Below are positions 46,614 through 55,650 of a stretch of DNA of 64,000 nucleotides, in pieces. This DNA is from Brevundimonas naejangsanensis DSM 23858 (GTDB lineage Bacteria; Pseudomonadota; Alphaproteobacteria; Caulobacterales; Caulobacteraceae): contig NZ_ATXN01000006.1 in assembly GCF_000421705.1 (NCBI RefSeq), forward strand, positions 62,001 to 126,000, given 5' to 3'. The number at the start of each line of letters is the position of its first letter. Position 1 is the first letter of the stretch. A model generated the notes under the pieces. It did not search any database and had not been told where the DNA came from. It was given only the letters and a program-made list of their open reading frames with translations. Both the position numbers and the translations under genes were made by a program.

Positions 46614-46951
46614 AGACCCAACTCTGCCCGGGCCTTCTTCGTCAGCCTGGCGGCGATCAGGGCGTGGGCCGATTTCAGATGGTCGGCAAGCTCGTCGTCC
46701 GGCCAGTCGCCCGGATCGGCCAGATGCACCCATTTCGCCCGCGCCAGATAGGGCGCCGGCGCCGCCCGCCCCTCCTCGGTCAACACCTCATAGGCGATGT
46801 CCGAGACCTTGAACGACAGCCCGCCTTCGGCCCCGATCAGGGCGAACATCTTGCCGCCGACCTTATAGGCGTCATGACCCGGCCCGAACGGATGATCCAT
46901 CGTCGCCCCCGGCATCGCCAGGCAGACCTTGCCGACGCCCGCGCGGTCCAT
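46598..46951 (-). CDS. MmcQ/YjbR family protein
   Basis: A 117-residue small cytoplasmic protein of the YjbR fold (double-wing DNA-binding-like). Family features seen are an N-terminal VCLAMPGATMDHPFGPGHDAYKVGGKMFALI, ISFKVS-like LSFKVSDIAYEVL and YLARAKWVHLA followed by the helix LADHLKSAHALIAARLTKKARAEL. Function of the family is not fixed. Its start is two bases from the msrA stop, so both are one transcript. Its 3' end overlaps the hairpin repeat. Confidence 0.85.
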   Translation of the reverse strand: MDRAGVGKVCLAMPGATMDHPFGPGHDAYKVGGKMFALIGAEGGLSFKVSDIAYEVLTEEGRAAPAPYLARAKWVHLADPGDWPDDELADHLKSAHALIAARLTKKARAELGLLLPM

Positions 46952-46952
46952 C

Positions 46953-47603
46953 CTAGGCCCCGACGCCTAGGCCGATGGGACAAACCACGCCCGTCCCGCC
47001 GATGCCGCAATAGCCCGCCGGATTCTTGGCCAGATAACCCTGATGATAATCCTCGGCGAAATAATACGGCCCTGCCGGTTCGATCTCGGTCGTGATGGCG
47101 CCGCGCCCCGCCGCGCTGAGCGCCGCCTGATAGGCGTCACGCGAAGCTTCCGCCTCCGCCTGCTGCTCATCATTCAGCGTATAGATGGCCGAGCGATACT
47201 GGGTGCCCAGATCGTTGCCCTGACGCATGCCCTGCGTCGGGTCATGGTTCTCCCAGAAGGCCTTCAGCAGATCGCCGTAGGTGATCTTGGTCGGATCAAA
47301 GACCACCTGCACCACCTCCGTATGGCCGGTGCGGCCCGAACAGACCTCTTCATAGGTCGGATTAGGCGTGATGCCGCCCGCATAGCCCGCCGACGTGACC
47401 CATACGCCCGGTAACTGCCAGAACACCCGCTCCACGCCCCAGAAACAGCCCATGCCGAACACGGCCGTCTGCATCCCCGCGGGGTGCGGCCCCTTCAGCG
47501 CCTGGCCGAGAACGAAGTGAGTCTCATCCGTCGTCAGCGCCTCGGCCCGGCCCGGCAAAGCGGTCTCAGGCGTGGGCAGTTCAGCATTCTTCTTCAACAA
47601 CAT
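46953..47603 (-). CDS. msrA: Peptide methionine-(S)-sulfoxide reductase MsrA
   Basis: Repairs oxidised methionine using thioredoxin. The start at 47603 ([12 protein letters not shown]) has a GGAG site; the frame extends a little further upstream. The 216 residues contain the catalytic Cys53 in [13 protein letters not shown], the [32 protein letters not shown] block, [23 protein letters not shown] and the C-terminal [15 protein letters not shown] with the likely resolving cysteines. The N-terminal extension of about 45 residues is common in alphaproteobacterial MsrA. Confidence 0.96.
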   Translation of the reverse strand: MLLKKNAELPTPETALPGRAEALTTDETHFVLGQALKGPHPAGMQTAVFGMGCFWGVERVFWQLPGVWVTSAGYAGGITPNPTYEEVCSGRTGHTEVVQVVFDPTKITYGDLLKAFWENHDPTQGMRQGNDLGTQYRSAIYTLNDEQQAEAEASRDAYQAALSAAGRGAITTEIEPAGPYYFAEDYHQGYLAKNPAGYCGIGGTGVVCPIGLGVGA

Positions 47604-47749
47604 GGCGAGAACTCCGCGAAAACATCGTCTGCGCCTATATGGAGGCTTCAAGAGCGCTTGCCCATGGGGAGATCATGCTCTAATCAGCCCCTCCCGTCGG
47701 TCCGCTCCCGACGGTTCCGCCCCGGACGCATCCGGGCTTCAGGTGGAAT

Positions 47750-47839
47750 GGACAGGTGGCCGAGTGGTTGAAGGCGCACGCCTGGAACGCGTGTATAGGG
47801 GCAACTCTATCGAGGGTTCGAATCCCTCTCTGTCCGCCA
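47750..47839 (+). tRNA. tRNA-Ser (GGA anticodon), integration target
   Basis: A 90-base class II tRNA with encoded CCA. The acceptor stem GGACAG pairs with CTGTCC, the anticodon loop is CTGGAAC with anticodon GGA, and a long variable arm precedes the T-loop GTTCGAATC. An integrase gene starts 28 bases downstream in the opposite direction, the usual arrangement for an element integrated at a tRNA 3' end. The matching second attachment copy was not found in the window. Confidence 0.95.
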
Positions 47840-47867
47840 CCACCATCGCAATTTCCTTTATTTTCAG

Positions 47868-48980
47868 TCAGTTACCGTTCGATTTGGCTAACTTCCCTGC
47901 CGGGTTAGCCAAAGTTTGTTCGCGTTGCGTCCCGCCGATCATGGCGAAGGCGTCCTGCGCCAACAGCCGCTGATCCCGTGCCTTCGTATAGCGCTCGACC
48001 TCCTTCGAGGTCTGATGGCCCGTCACGGCCTTGATCTGCGCTTCCGTGCAGCCCGCGTCGGCCAGGCGCGTCGCGGCCGACTTCCGCAAGCCATGCGCGG
48101 ATCGATCCGGTATCCCGGCTTGCCTGCACGCCCCTCTGAACCAGTTGCCGAAACCGCCTGCCGTAAAGCCGACCTGCGACTGTGTGACCAGAAAGAGCAT
48201 CTGACCTGCTGGAACGGTGTCGAGCGACGCCTTGAGGCGTGGATGGATCGGAATCTCTAAACAGGCCTCAGTTTTCTCCTGCTGCACAAGAATGGCGCGG
48301 CCTTGGACGTGCTGGCGGCCCATCTGACGCACGTCGCCTGACCGCTGGGCGGTGTAGAGCAGAAGATCAAATGCCAAGCGCTCGCGGGAGCCCACGGGCC
48401 AATGCTCCTCAAATTTCGCGATGTCCGCCTCATTCCACACGGGGAAACCGCCAGAAGGGATCTTTAGCGGGCTGATGCCGGTGGCTGGATTGTCCACCCG
48501 CCATTGCCGGGCGACGGCAAAGGCCAGCATCCAACGCATGATCTTGACCAGCTTATTGGCCGCCGTTGGAAAGCCAGCCTTGCGGTCGCGCATTTTGAGG
48601 ATGTGCTGCGTCTGCAGACCCCGCACAGGCTGCCCGCCATACTCCGTCCGCAACCGCTCAATGATGCCGCGATATGTTGTTTGAGTAGGCTTTCTTAGCT
48701 GCTTCCATTCCGCCGACCCGTAGATTGCTATCGCCAAGGCGTTGATGGTGCCTGGAACCGTGCGGCCGGAGCCAGCAATGATCGTGGTGGTATGGCCCGC
48801 GCGGGCGGCATCGTATGCCGCGCGAAATTCTGGAGAGCCAAACACGCCATGCAGGTAAACGGTTGCTCGGCCAGTCTGCCGATACCGGTACCGTAGCTTT
48901 CCATGCCGATCTTTGAAGACGTTCAGGTAGGGGTAGCCGAGGGCCTTAGCTTCGTCTCGGCATCGTGTGCACCAGTTCAA
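47868..48980 (-). CDS. Tyrosine recombinase (phage-type integrase)
   Basis: A 370-residue integrase whose gene ends next to tRNA-Ser. All catalytic residues of the tyrosine recombinases are visible: Arg213 (TAQRSGD), Lys236, His296 and Arg299 (HGLRK), His322 (GHQ) and the nucleophile Tyr331 (VERYTKA). The N-terminal DNA-binding part with [22 protein letters not shown] resembles integrases of alphaproteobacterial genomic islands. The first about 14 residues ([14 protein letters not shown]) overlap the end of a recombinase fragment in another frame, so the original start may be altered. Catalytically complete but the element around it is decayed. Confidence 0.9.
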   Translation of the reverse strand: MNWCTRCRDEAKALGYPYLNVFKDRHGKLRYRYRQTGRATVYLHGVFGSPEFRAAYDAARAGHTTTIIAGSGRTVPGTINALAIAIYGSAEWKQLRKPTQTTYRGIIERLRTEYGGQPVRGLQTQHILKMRDRKAGFPTAANKLVKIMRWMLAFAVARQWRVDNPATGISPLKIPSGGFPVWNEADIAKFEEHWPVGSRERLAFDLLLYTAQRSGDVRQMGRQHVQGRAILVQQEKTEACLEIPIHPRLKASLDTVPAGQMLFLVTQSQVGFTAGGFGNWFRGACRQAGIPDRSAHGLRKSAATRLADAGCTEAQIKAVTGHQTSKEVERYTKARDQRLLAQDAFAMIGGTQREQTLANPAGKLAKSNGN

Positions 48981-49506
48981 GACTCTTGCGCAGTGCGAGA
49001 GGCAGTCGATCCGCCATCAGGATGATCCTGACTTCATCCATCAGCAGATCGATCCGTTTGACCGACCCCAACATCGCGGCCAGGGGGACAGCATCATCGT
49101 GTCCCAGTCGCCCGACCAGAGCCCCTTCGATCACCTCATGGATGGCTTCCGCGCGAACCCGCCGCAGCACGCCAGCACCTGTCGAGCATTTCCGGCCCTG
49201 TTGCAGCGGGGCCGAGACATAATATCGATAGACTTTACCGCCTCGCCCATAGCCGAATGACGGGCTCATCCTGTGACCTTCGCCATCGTGCAGCAGGCCT
49301 TTCAGCGGCAGCTCGGCAGCACGCATCGGCCGCTCGGCGTACTGCACGGTATTGGCCTTTAATTGCCGCTGGACCCGATCGAACAGGTCCGCATCAACAA
49401 TGGCCGGATGTCGCCCCGGCATGGAGAGATCGCCATGGACGATTTCTCCGAGATAGATGCGGTTCTTGAACAAATGAAACAGGGCGCCGCGACTGTAAAG
49501 GACACC
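48946..49506 (-). pseudogene. Large serine recombinase, C-terminal remnant
   Basis: A frame opened by a stop at 49507-49509 and running to 48946. It reads GVLYSRGALFHLFKNRIYLGEIVHGDLSMPGRHPAIVDADLFDRVQ, a near-perfect match to the recombinase domain of large serine recombinases, then a zinc-ribbon-like region (KGLLHDGEGHRMSPSFGYGRGGKVYRYY). The N-terminal resolvase domain with the catalytic serine is absent. No start codon for this product is credible. The join with the upstream ATPase remnant near 49505 suggests a deletion. It overlaps the integrase start by 35 bases. Confidence 0.78.
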
Positions 49507-49765
49507 TTACCGCTTTGGTCCGCTTTGTTGGCGGTATAGAGGGTGTCGAATGCGTCTCGGTTCTTAGCGCTGAAGCCCACGCCGTTGTCGGATACGGAAA
49601 ACCCATCCACTGCCCTCAATTTGTCGACGAAATCGAGTTGCCCGGCACGGAGAACATGAACGCGAATCTCGCCTTTCTCGACACCGGCCTCAGCGATGGC
49701 ACTGAATGGCGTTGACCACAAGTTCGATCACGGGAGTATACACGGTTGTCTGGACCGAATATTCT
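49500..49765 (-). pseudogene. GHKL-type ATPase fragment, frameshifted
   Basis: On the minus strand a frame reads SVQTTVYTPVIELVVNA, then after a one-base shift near 49705 continues FSAIAEAGVEKGEIRVHV...GFSVSDNGVGFSAKNRDAFDTLYTANKADQSGK. These are the N box (E-LVVN-A) and G1 box (DNGVGF) of histidine-kinase/HSP90-like ATPases, of the type found in large ATP-binding proteins of mobile or defence islands. The gene is frameshifted, has lost its N-terminus and the sequence after GGK, and runs straight into a serine-recombinase fragment. Confidence 0.65.
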
Positions 49766-49943
49766 GAACGACACGCTGAATATGGATGTTGCTCAAAGGA
49801 ATCGATCCGATAAAAGCCAGTCGCGGTTCCGATTCACCATAGAAAAATAGCGGTAAGTCGCAACCTAGTAGGCGTTGGATTAAGAGAAGCGCGTCCGCTT
49901 TGGACGTACCAAGTCGCCTCACATCGGCCGCCAGATGGGGCAC

Positions 49944-50276
49944 CGGGATGGCGGTGCGCGGCGCGCGGCGTTTTCCACCTCAGCACAGAGCTCCTGCCCA
50001 CCTCTGAGTCAAACCTATGCGTGCGCGGATGATCGACGCCTTAGCGGACGTCGCCAATGACCGCGTAGAGTCAGGCCCGGCTATTCGTCCGCCGCCTTTG
50101 TCCACGTTTTGCGCCTAAGGGCCATTCCCAGAAGCGCCCCGGGGTTTCCAAGTCTCACCCTCACAGAAAGGCAACTAACGCGCATACTGGACCGGTTGAT
50201 TATCGACCAAACGAACCGGCCGAGGGCGAGGCGGTGCAATGCAGTCTGTCGCCAAAACGTCAAATTGGTTTCTATT
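49944..50276. other. Region without recognisable genes at the edge of the decayed element
   Basis: About 330 bases between the ATPase remnant and the operator before the TonB receptor gene. A 71-codon minus-strand frame at 49728-49943 (LAFIGSIPLSNIHIQRVVQNIR) borders it and is unassigned, perhaps part of the same remnant. No frame with coding character, repeat or tRNA piece was seen in the stretch itself. I looked for a copy of the tRNA-Ser 3' end here and did not find one. Confidence 0.4.
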
Positions 50277-50299
50277 TTTTGTCAGATAGTTTGACAAAA
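50277..50299. promoter_or_regulatory. Operator-like palindrome upstream of the TonB receptor gene
   Basis: TTTTGTCA-N7-TGACAAAA, a perfect eight-base inverted repeat with a seven-base centre, 63 bases before the receptor start. A TTGACA hexamer (50291-50296) within it could be a -35 element, so a bound repressor would block the promoter. A near copy is at 60307-60329. Confidence 0.68.
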
Positions 50300-50361
50300 T
50301 ATCCAACTACTGCGCCAATCCCCTCATCTCGCATTCAGAACGAGAACAACGGAGGGATAGG

Positions 50362-52530
50362 ATGAAATTCTCACACTGGCTCAAGTGCGGCGCGGCCCTG
50401 GCCATCGTCGGCGCCTCGCCCGTCATGGCGCAGGAGGCCCCGGCCTCCGCACCCCAGGCCGCCGCCGTCGCCGACATCGTCGTCACGGCTCAGCGCCGGG
50501 AACAGCGGCTGCAGGACGTGCCCCTGGCGGTCAGCGCCTTCAGCATGGAATCGCTTGAGGACGGCAAGGTCGAGAGCCTGCTGAACCTGGACGGCAAGGT
50601 GCCCAACGTGGTCCTGGCCCCGGTCGGCGCCTATCCCTTCGCCAGCGCCTTCTACATCCGCGGCCTCGGCTACGCCGACGTCGAATCCAGCTTCGAACCG
50701 TCGGTCGGCGTGGAGTTGGATGGCGTCTATCTGTCGCGCAACGTCGGCGCGGTGCAGGACTTCTTCGACATCGGCGGCGTAACCATACTGCGCGGGCCGC
50801 AGGGAACCCTGTACGGCCGCAACACAATCGGCGGCGTGGTCAGCGTCCAGTCGCGACGCCCCTCCTTCGACTTCGGCGCCCGCGCCCAGGCGACGTTCGG
50901 CTCCAACGGCCGCCAGGAACTGCGCGCCGGCGTGGAAGGCGCCCTGGTCGAGGATCAATTGGCCGGGAAATTCTCGTTCCTGACCAAGACCTACGACGGC
51001 TACATCAAGAATTACGACGGCCGCGACATGGGCGCCCAGGACGTCACCTCTATGCGCGGCGCCCTGTTGTGGACCCCGACGGCGAGCTTCGACGCCACCC
51101 TGATTGTCGACTACACCAAGGACAAGGGCACCGGCACGGCGTTCGAGAACGCCAGTCTGCCGTCCATGGTCCTGCCGGGGTTCGGCGAGCCGGCCGATAC
51201 GGACGGCGATCCCTTCCTCAGCCACGTCGGCGACGACATCTTCTCAGACCTGGAGGCCCTAGGCGTCACTCTGAACGCCAATTGGGATCTCGGCCCGGTC
51301 AAGCTGACCTCCATCACCGGCTACCGCAAGACCGACACCGAGGTGCTGAGCGACTTCGACGGCACGCCTACGCCGTTCATGACCGTGCACCGTGACGAGA
51401 CGCACGACCAGTTCAGCCAGGAACTGCGCCTCGCGTCCAACACCGACGGTCCCCTGACCTATGTGGTCGGCGCCTATTACATGACCCAGGAATACGACAT
51501 CGGCACGGGTCAGTTCGGCACGGTGTTCGGTTCGCCGACCGCCGGATCGACCATCTACACCCAGCAGAAGGCCGATTCCTGGGCCGTGTTCGGCCAGGCC
51601 GACTATGAGGTTCTGCCCGGCCTGACCGTGACGGCCGGCGGCCGCTACAGCAAGGAAGAGAAGACCTTCACCACCCAGCCGCTGTTCTATCCGAACGCGG
51701 AGACGTTCGAGGCCAGCTTCGACGATTTCTCGCCCAAGGTTGGGGTCAGCTACAAGTGGTCGGACACCCTGATGACCTACGCCCAGTACTCGCGCGGCTT
51801 TCGCGCCGGGGGATTCAACGGTCGCGCCGGGTCCTTCCTGGCCGTCGGTCCCTATGACTCCGAAACGGTCGACTCCTACGAAGTCGGCGTGAAGAGCGAC
51901 CTGTTCGACCGCCGTCTGCGCCTGAACGCCGCCGTCTTCACCAGCGACTATCAGGACATGCAGCAAAGCGTGCAGCAGTTGATCCCCGGCACGCTGATCA
52001 ACCAGACGCTGGTCTCCAACGTGGGCGCGGCCACCATCTCGGGCTTCGAGGCCGAGGCCACGGCGCTGCTGACCGACGTCTTCACCATCTCGGCCAGCGT
52101 CGGCTATCTGGACGCCAGCTATGATGAGTTCATGGCCGATCTGGGCGACGGTCTGGGCGTCATCGACCGCACCTATCTGCCGATGCCCTACGCTCCCAAA
52201 TGGAGCAACAGCGTCACCTTCAACTACAAGGACGACTTTGACTTCGGCCGGGTCACGGCTCAGGCCAGCGTGCGGCACATGACCGACATGTACACCAGCT
52301 TCAGCACCCTGAACGCCACCACTGACCTGACCATGCGTCAGTCGAACACCGTGGTGGACGGCAGCCTGTCGCTGGAGCTGCCGGACGGCCGCTGGCGCGT
52401 CAGCCTGTGGGGCAAGAACCTGACGGACGAACTGGTGATCAACAACACCTTCGGCGTCGGCAACCTGCTGGCCTCGCGAGTCTATCAGCCGCCGCGCGAG
52501 ATCGGCGTCGATCTCAGCCTGACGTTCTGA
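50362..52530 (+). CDS. TonB-dependent outer-membrane receptor
   Basis: A 722-residue receptor for active uptake across the outer membrane. It has a signal peptide (cut near VMAQ, residue 24), a likely TonB box (ADIVVTAQRREQ), a plug domain with VPLAVSAFSMESL, FYIRGLG and GVTILRGPQGTLYGRNTIGGVVSV, and a 22-strand barrel ending in the terminal aromatic strand GVDLSLTF. A GGAGGGATAG site precedes ATG. It belongs to the large OMR family of Caulobacterales and sphingomonads used for carbohydrates and aromatic compounds. It heads a rightward operon of catabolic genes behind an operator-like palindrome; the ligand is unknown. Confidence 0.93.
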   Translation: MKFSHWLKCGAALAIVGASPVMAQEAPASAPQAAAVADIVVTAQRREQRLQDVPLAVSAFSMESLEDGKVESLLNLDGKVPNVVLAPVGAYPFASAFYIRGLGYADVESSFEPSVGVELDGVYLSRNVGAVQDFFDIGGVTILRGPQGTLYGRNTIGGVVSVQSRRPSFDFGARAQATFGSNGRQELRAGVEGALVEDQLAGKFSFLTKTYDGYIKNYDGRDMGAQDVTSMRGALLWTPTASFDATLIVDYTKDKGTGTAFENASLPSMVLPGFGEPADTDGDPFLSHVGDDIFSDLEALGVTLNANWDLGPVKLTSITGYRKTDTEVLSDFDGTPTPFMTVHRDETHDQFSQELRLASNTDGPLTYVVGAYYMTQEYDIGTGQFGTVFGSPTAGSTIYTQQKADSWAVFGQADYEVLPGLTVTAGGRYSKEEKTFTTQPLFYPNAETFEASFDDFSPKVGVSYKWSDTLMTYAQYSRGFRAGGFNGRAGSFLAVGPYDSETVDSYEVGVKSDLFDRRLRLNAAVFTSDYQDMQQSVQQLIPGTLINQTLVSNVGAATISGFEAEATALLTDVFTISASVGYLDASYDEFMADLGDGLGVIDRTYLPMPYAPKWSNSVTFNYKDDFDFGRVTAQASVRHMTDMYTSFSTLNATTDLTMRQSNTVVDGSLSLELPDGRWRVSLWGKNLTDELVINNTFGVGNLLASRVYQPPREIGVDLSLTF

Positions 52531-52595
52531 TCATCGGGGGCCGACGTCGCCAAGGCGTCGGCCCCTTCGACCTCAACTTCGTCCTTCGAGCCGCC

Positions 52596-53744
52596 ATGAC
52601 TTCCTCCTCCGAACTGATCGGACGGGCGCACGATCTGCTGCCCACGCTCAAGGCCCGCGCGGCCGAGACCGAGGTCCTGCGCCGTCCGCACGACGACACC
52701 ATTCGCGACCTAATCGATGCAGGCATCGTGCAGATGCTGGTCCCCAAGCGTTGGGGCGGCGCCGAATCCGATCTGAAGACGGTCTATGAAGTCGTCGACG
52801 TCCTGGCGCAGGGCTGCATCTCAACCGCCTGGATCGCCTCCTTCTACATCGGCCACAACCTTTACGCCGCCAAGCTGACGCCCCAGGCGCAGGATGAGTT
52901 GTTCGGTCCGCGCGGCTTCGTCCTGCTGCCGGCCGCCACCGCTCCGACCATGAAGGCCGAACCCGTCAAGGGCGGTTGGATCATCTCAGGCCGCGCGCCC
53001 TGGGGCTCGGGCGTGATGCACGCCGACTGGGTCATGGTCTCTGGGATGACGCACGAGAAGACGCCGCGCAGCTTCGTCATGCCGGTCGCGGACGTCGCCG
53101 TCGTGGACACCTGGCGCTTCACGGGCATGGCCGGAACGGGCTCCAACGACATCGTCGCCGAAAACGTCTTCGTGCCCGACCACCGCTCCATCGACGGCGT
53201 CGCCCTGCGCAAGGGGGCGACGGAGGGCACGGCGCTTTACGACAATCCGCTATACGCCATCCCCCTGGTGCCCATGTCCTACACGACGATCATTCCGGTG
53301 CTGACCGGCGGGCTGAAAGGCGCTCTGAGCGCCTTTGAAGCCATCGTCGACCGGCGCGTGCGCAACTTCTCGGGCGACGTGGTCAAGGATCAGCAGCACG
53401 CCCACATCGTCATGGGCGAGATGCAGATCGCAACGCGCGCCGTCGATGTTCTGGGCCGCGCCCACATCGACCGCACCGAGGCCCTGGTGCAGACCGGATT
53501 CACGACCGAGGATCGGATCGCCCTCAAGGGATCGGCCGCCTATCTGGCGCGCACCGGCCGCGAGGTCATACAGGCGATGATGGCCGCCGCCGGCTCGTCC
53601 AACTATCACCACGACCAGCCGATCCAGCGCTTCTGGAGAGATCTCGCGACCGTCACGTCCCACGCCTTCTGGGACTGGGACATCGCCCGCGAACAGGTCG
53701 GCCGACGCCATTTCGGCCTGCCCATCAACAACCCCATCGTCTGA
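52596..53744 (+). CDS. Flavin-dependent monooxygenase of acyl-CoA-dehydrogenase fold
   Basis: A 382-residue protein of the acyl-CoA dehydrogenase fold. Its N-terminal helices (LLPTLKARAAETEVLRRPHDDTIRDLIDAGIVQMLVPKRWGG), central sheet with GGWIISGRAPWGSGVMHADWVM and TWRFTGMAGTGSNDIVAENVFVP, and C-terminal helices fit group D two-component monooxygenases (HsaA, HpaB-C2 type, DszC) more than fatty acyl-CoA dehydrogenases. Such enzymes need reduced flavin from a separate reductase, and an AzoR-like flavoprotein is encoded in the same island. Start at ATG 52596; the open frame upstream is the end of the receptor. Hydroxylation of an aromatic or related substrate is inferred. Confidence 0.8.
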   Translation: MTSSSELIGRAHDLLPTLKARAAETEVLRRPHDDTIRDLIDAGIVQMLVPKRWGGAESDLKTVYEVVDVLAQGCISTAWIASFYIGHNLYAAKLTPQAQDELFGPRGFVLLPAATAPTMKAEPVKGGWIISGRAPWGSGVMHADWVMVSGMTHEKTPRSFVMPVADVAVVDTWRFTGMAGTGSNDIVAENVFVPDHRSIDGVALRKGATEGTALYDNPLYAIPLVPMSYTTIIPVLTGGLKGALSAFEAIVDRRVRNFSGDVVKDQQHAHIVMGEMQIATRAVDVLGRAHIDRTEALVQTGFTTEDRIALKGSAAYLARTGREVIQAMMAAAGSSNYHHDQPIQRFWRDLATVTSHAFWDWDIAREQVGRRHFGLPINNPIV

Positions 53745-53760
53745 CCCGGAGCCGCCCCCG

Positions 53761-54186
53761 ATGACCGCACCCGACGATGACCGCATCCTCGCCCTGGCCG
53801 ATCGTTTCATCGCGGCCATCCAGGCCGGCGATATCGAGGCGGTGAAGGCCTGCTATCATTCCGAAGCCGAAGTCTGGCTGAACACCGCAGGCGTCGCTGT
53901 GAACCGCGAGGCCAATCTGGCCGTCCTCGCCGCCTTCGCCGCCAAGACTTCAGAGCGTCGTTATGAGGACCGCCGCATCCGCATCCTGCCCGACGGCCCG
54001 AACCGCCCAGGCGGTTACGTGCAGCAGCACGTGCTGCACGCCACGCACAAGGCGGGACCGGTTCTCGTCCTGCCCGCCGTTCTGGTCTGCCAGATTCAAG
54101 ACGACCGCATCATCCAGCTGGAGGAGTATTTCGACTCAGCCCCGCTTATCGCCTGGCGCGCCCAGGCCGACGCGGCCGCCGCCTGA
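53761..54186 (+). CDS. SnoaL/NTF2-like protein
   Basis: A 141-residue single-domain protein of the SnoaL/NTF2-like cone fold: helical start DDRILALADRFIAAIQAGDIEAVKACYHSEAEVWLN, then beta strands (RRYEDRRIRILPDG, GYVQQHVLHATHKAG, PAVLVCQIQDDRIIQLEEYFDSA). Members of this fold are small dehydratases, cyclases or isomerases, for example in steroid and bile-acid catabolism, or accessory subunits. It sits 16 bases after the monooxygenase gene and probably acts on the same pathway. Substrate not predictable. Confidence 0.8.
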   Translation: MTAPDDDRILALADRFIAAIQAGDIEAVKACYHSEAEVWLNTAGVAVNREANLAVLAAFAAKTSERRYEDRRIRILPDGPNRPGGYVQQHVLHATHKAGPVLVLPAVLVCQIQDDRIIQLEEYFDSAPLIAWRAQADAAAA

Positions 54187-54229
54187 TGCGCCCGCCCCCC
54201 TTCCCGCCCCAGTATCCAGGAGTTCGCGG

Positions 54230-55585
54230 ATGACCACCGTCCCGCCCCCTTCCGCCGCGTCGCCCGCCGTGCCCGCGCGTCCGCGTTACGCCATCTACGT
54301 CGTCCTCGTGCTGATGGTCGCCTATATGCTGTCCTTCATGGACCGGGTGCTGATCAGCCTGATGATCGACCCGATCCGCAGCGAACTGGGCCTGGGCGAC
54401 ACCCAGGTCGGCCTGCTGGTCGGCTTCGGCTTCGTGCTGCTGTATTCGATCATGGGCGTGCCGTTCGGCTCGATCGCCGACAACGGCAACCGTCGGAACC
54501 TGATGGTCGGCGGCGTCCTGGGCTGGAGCGCGGCCACCGCCGTCAGCGGCTTCGCCGGCGGCTTTCTCAGCCTTCTGGCCGCCCGCGCCATGGTCGGCAT
54601 CGGCGAAGCCACCCTGTCTCCCGCCGCCTATTCCACCATCGCCGACCGCTTCGAGAAGCGAAAGCTGGGCTTCGCCGTCAGCCTCTACAACATGGGGGTC
54701 TCGCTGGGCGGAGGCGCGGCCATGCTGTTCGGGGGCGTGCTGGTCGCCTGGGCGATGGCCACGGTCATCCCCATGCCCTGGGGCGAACTGACAGGCTGGC
54801 GCCTGGCCTTCGTCGCCGTGGGCCTGCTGGGCGTTCCCCTCGCCGTCGTCATGCTGCTGACCGTGCGGGAGGCGCCGCGCCGTCAGGGCGCCGCCAAGGC
54901 TCCGCCGCTGAGCGCCCTGTGGGCCCTGGCGATGAGGCACAAGGCCGCTTTCGGCGCGGTGGTCATCGGCTACTCCATCATCGTCATCGCCGCCTATGGC
55001 GCCATGCTGTGGGCGCCCGTCCATTTCGCCCGCGCCCATGGCATGAGCCCGGCCCAACTCGGCCTGGCCTTCGGCGTCATCATCGGCCTGTTCGGCACCA
55101 TCGGCCTGGCGGTCGGCGGCCTGCTCTCCGACCGCTCGGCCAAGCGCGGTCATCCGGACGCCCCGGTGCGTGTGGTCGTGGCCTCGGCCATCATCCAGTT
55201 CCCCCTGATGATCGGCGCCTATCTGGTCAGCGATACGACCGTCGCCCTGATCCTGGCGGCCGCGGGCATGGCCACGGTCTCGACCATCGGCGGGCTGCAG
55301 GCCGGCACGCTGCAGATCCTGACGCCCGCCACCATGCGCGGGCGAATGACCGCTATCTATCTGCTTGTGGCCAACATGGCCGGCATGGGTCTGGGCCCGC
55401 TGCTCACCGGCTTCGTCAGCGAGCACCTGTTCGATGGCCCGACCAGCCTGGGCAAGGCCCTGGCCCTGGTGACCGCCGTGTCGCTGACCATCGGCGTCGT
55501 CCTGTTGCTGATCACCCGTAAGGCGATCATCGTCGCCGTGCAGGACAATGACCGCAACGAAGCCATCGCGGCCGACGCTGTCTGA
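54230..55585 (+). CDS. MFS transporter (Spinster-like)
   Basis: A 451-residue major facilitator with about twelve spans. ATG 54230 has AGGAG; the first span begins at YAIYVVLVLMVAYMLSFMDRVLISLM, including the MDR motif. The MFS signature loop GSIADNGNRRNLMVGG follows span 2, and PAAYSTIADRFEKRKLGFAVSLYNMGVSLGG lies near span 4-5. This is the pattern of Spinster-like aromatic-acid or lipid exporters/importers in sphingomonad-like catabolic clusters. Last gene of the rightward operon; a bidirectional terminator follows. It likely carries the substrate over the inner membrane. Confidence 0.88.
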   Translation: MTTVPPPSAASPAVPARPRYAIYVVLVLMVAYMLSFMDRVLISLMIDPIRSELGLGDTQVGLLVGFGFVLLYSIMGVPFGSIADNGNRRNLMVGGVLGWSAATAVSGFAGGFLSLLAARAMVGIGEATLSPAAYSTIADRFEKRKLGFAVSLYNMGVSLGGGAAMLFGGVLVAWAMATVIPMPWGELTGWRLAFVAVGLLGVPLAVVMLLTVREAPRRQGAAKAPPLSALWALAMRHKAAFGAVVIGYSIIVIAAYGAMLWAPVHFARAHGMSPAQLGLAFGVIIGLFGTIGLAVGGLLSDRSAKRGHPDAPVRVVVASAIIQFPLMIGAYLVSDTTVALILAAAGMATVSTIGGLQAGTLQILTPATMRGRMTAIYLLVANMAGMGLGPLLTGFVSEHLFDGPTSLGKALALVTAVSLTIGVVLLLITRKAIIVAVQDNDRNEAIAADAV

Positions 55586-55607
55586 TCAGACGATCCATAC
55601 CGACAGC

Positions 55608-55640
55608 AAAACCCCCGCCGGTCCGACCGGCGGGGGTTTT
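55608..55640. terminator. Bidirectional Rho-independent terminator
   Basis: AAAACCCCCGCCGG, loop TCCGA, CCGGCGGGGGTTTT: a strong GC stem with A/T runs on both sides, between the convergent MFS and GST genes. Confidence 0.92.
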
Positions 55641-55650
55641 CATTTGAACA

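Noticed and set aside
50081..50263. 60-codon minus-strand frame before the TonB receptor gene
   Set aside because: Arg/Ser-rich with no ribosome site or family similarity; it looks like a chance frame in decayed DNA.
47840..50361. Second attachment site (copy of the tRNA-Ser 3' end) closing the element
   Set aside because: I found no repeat of the T-arm and acceptor sequence in this stretch; if it exists it lies further away or was lost.
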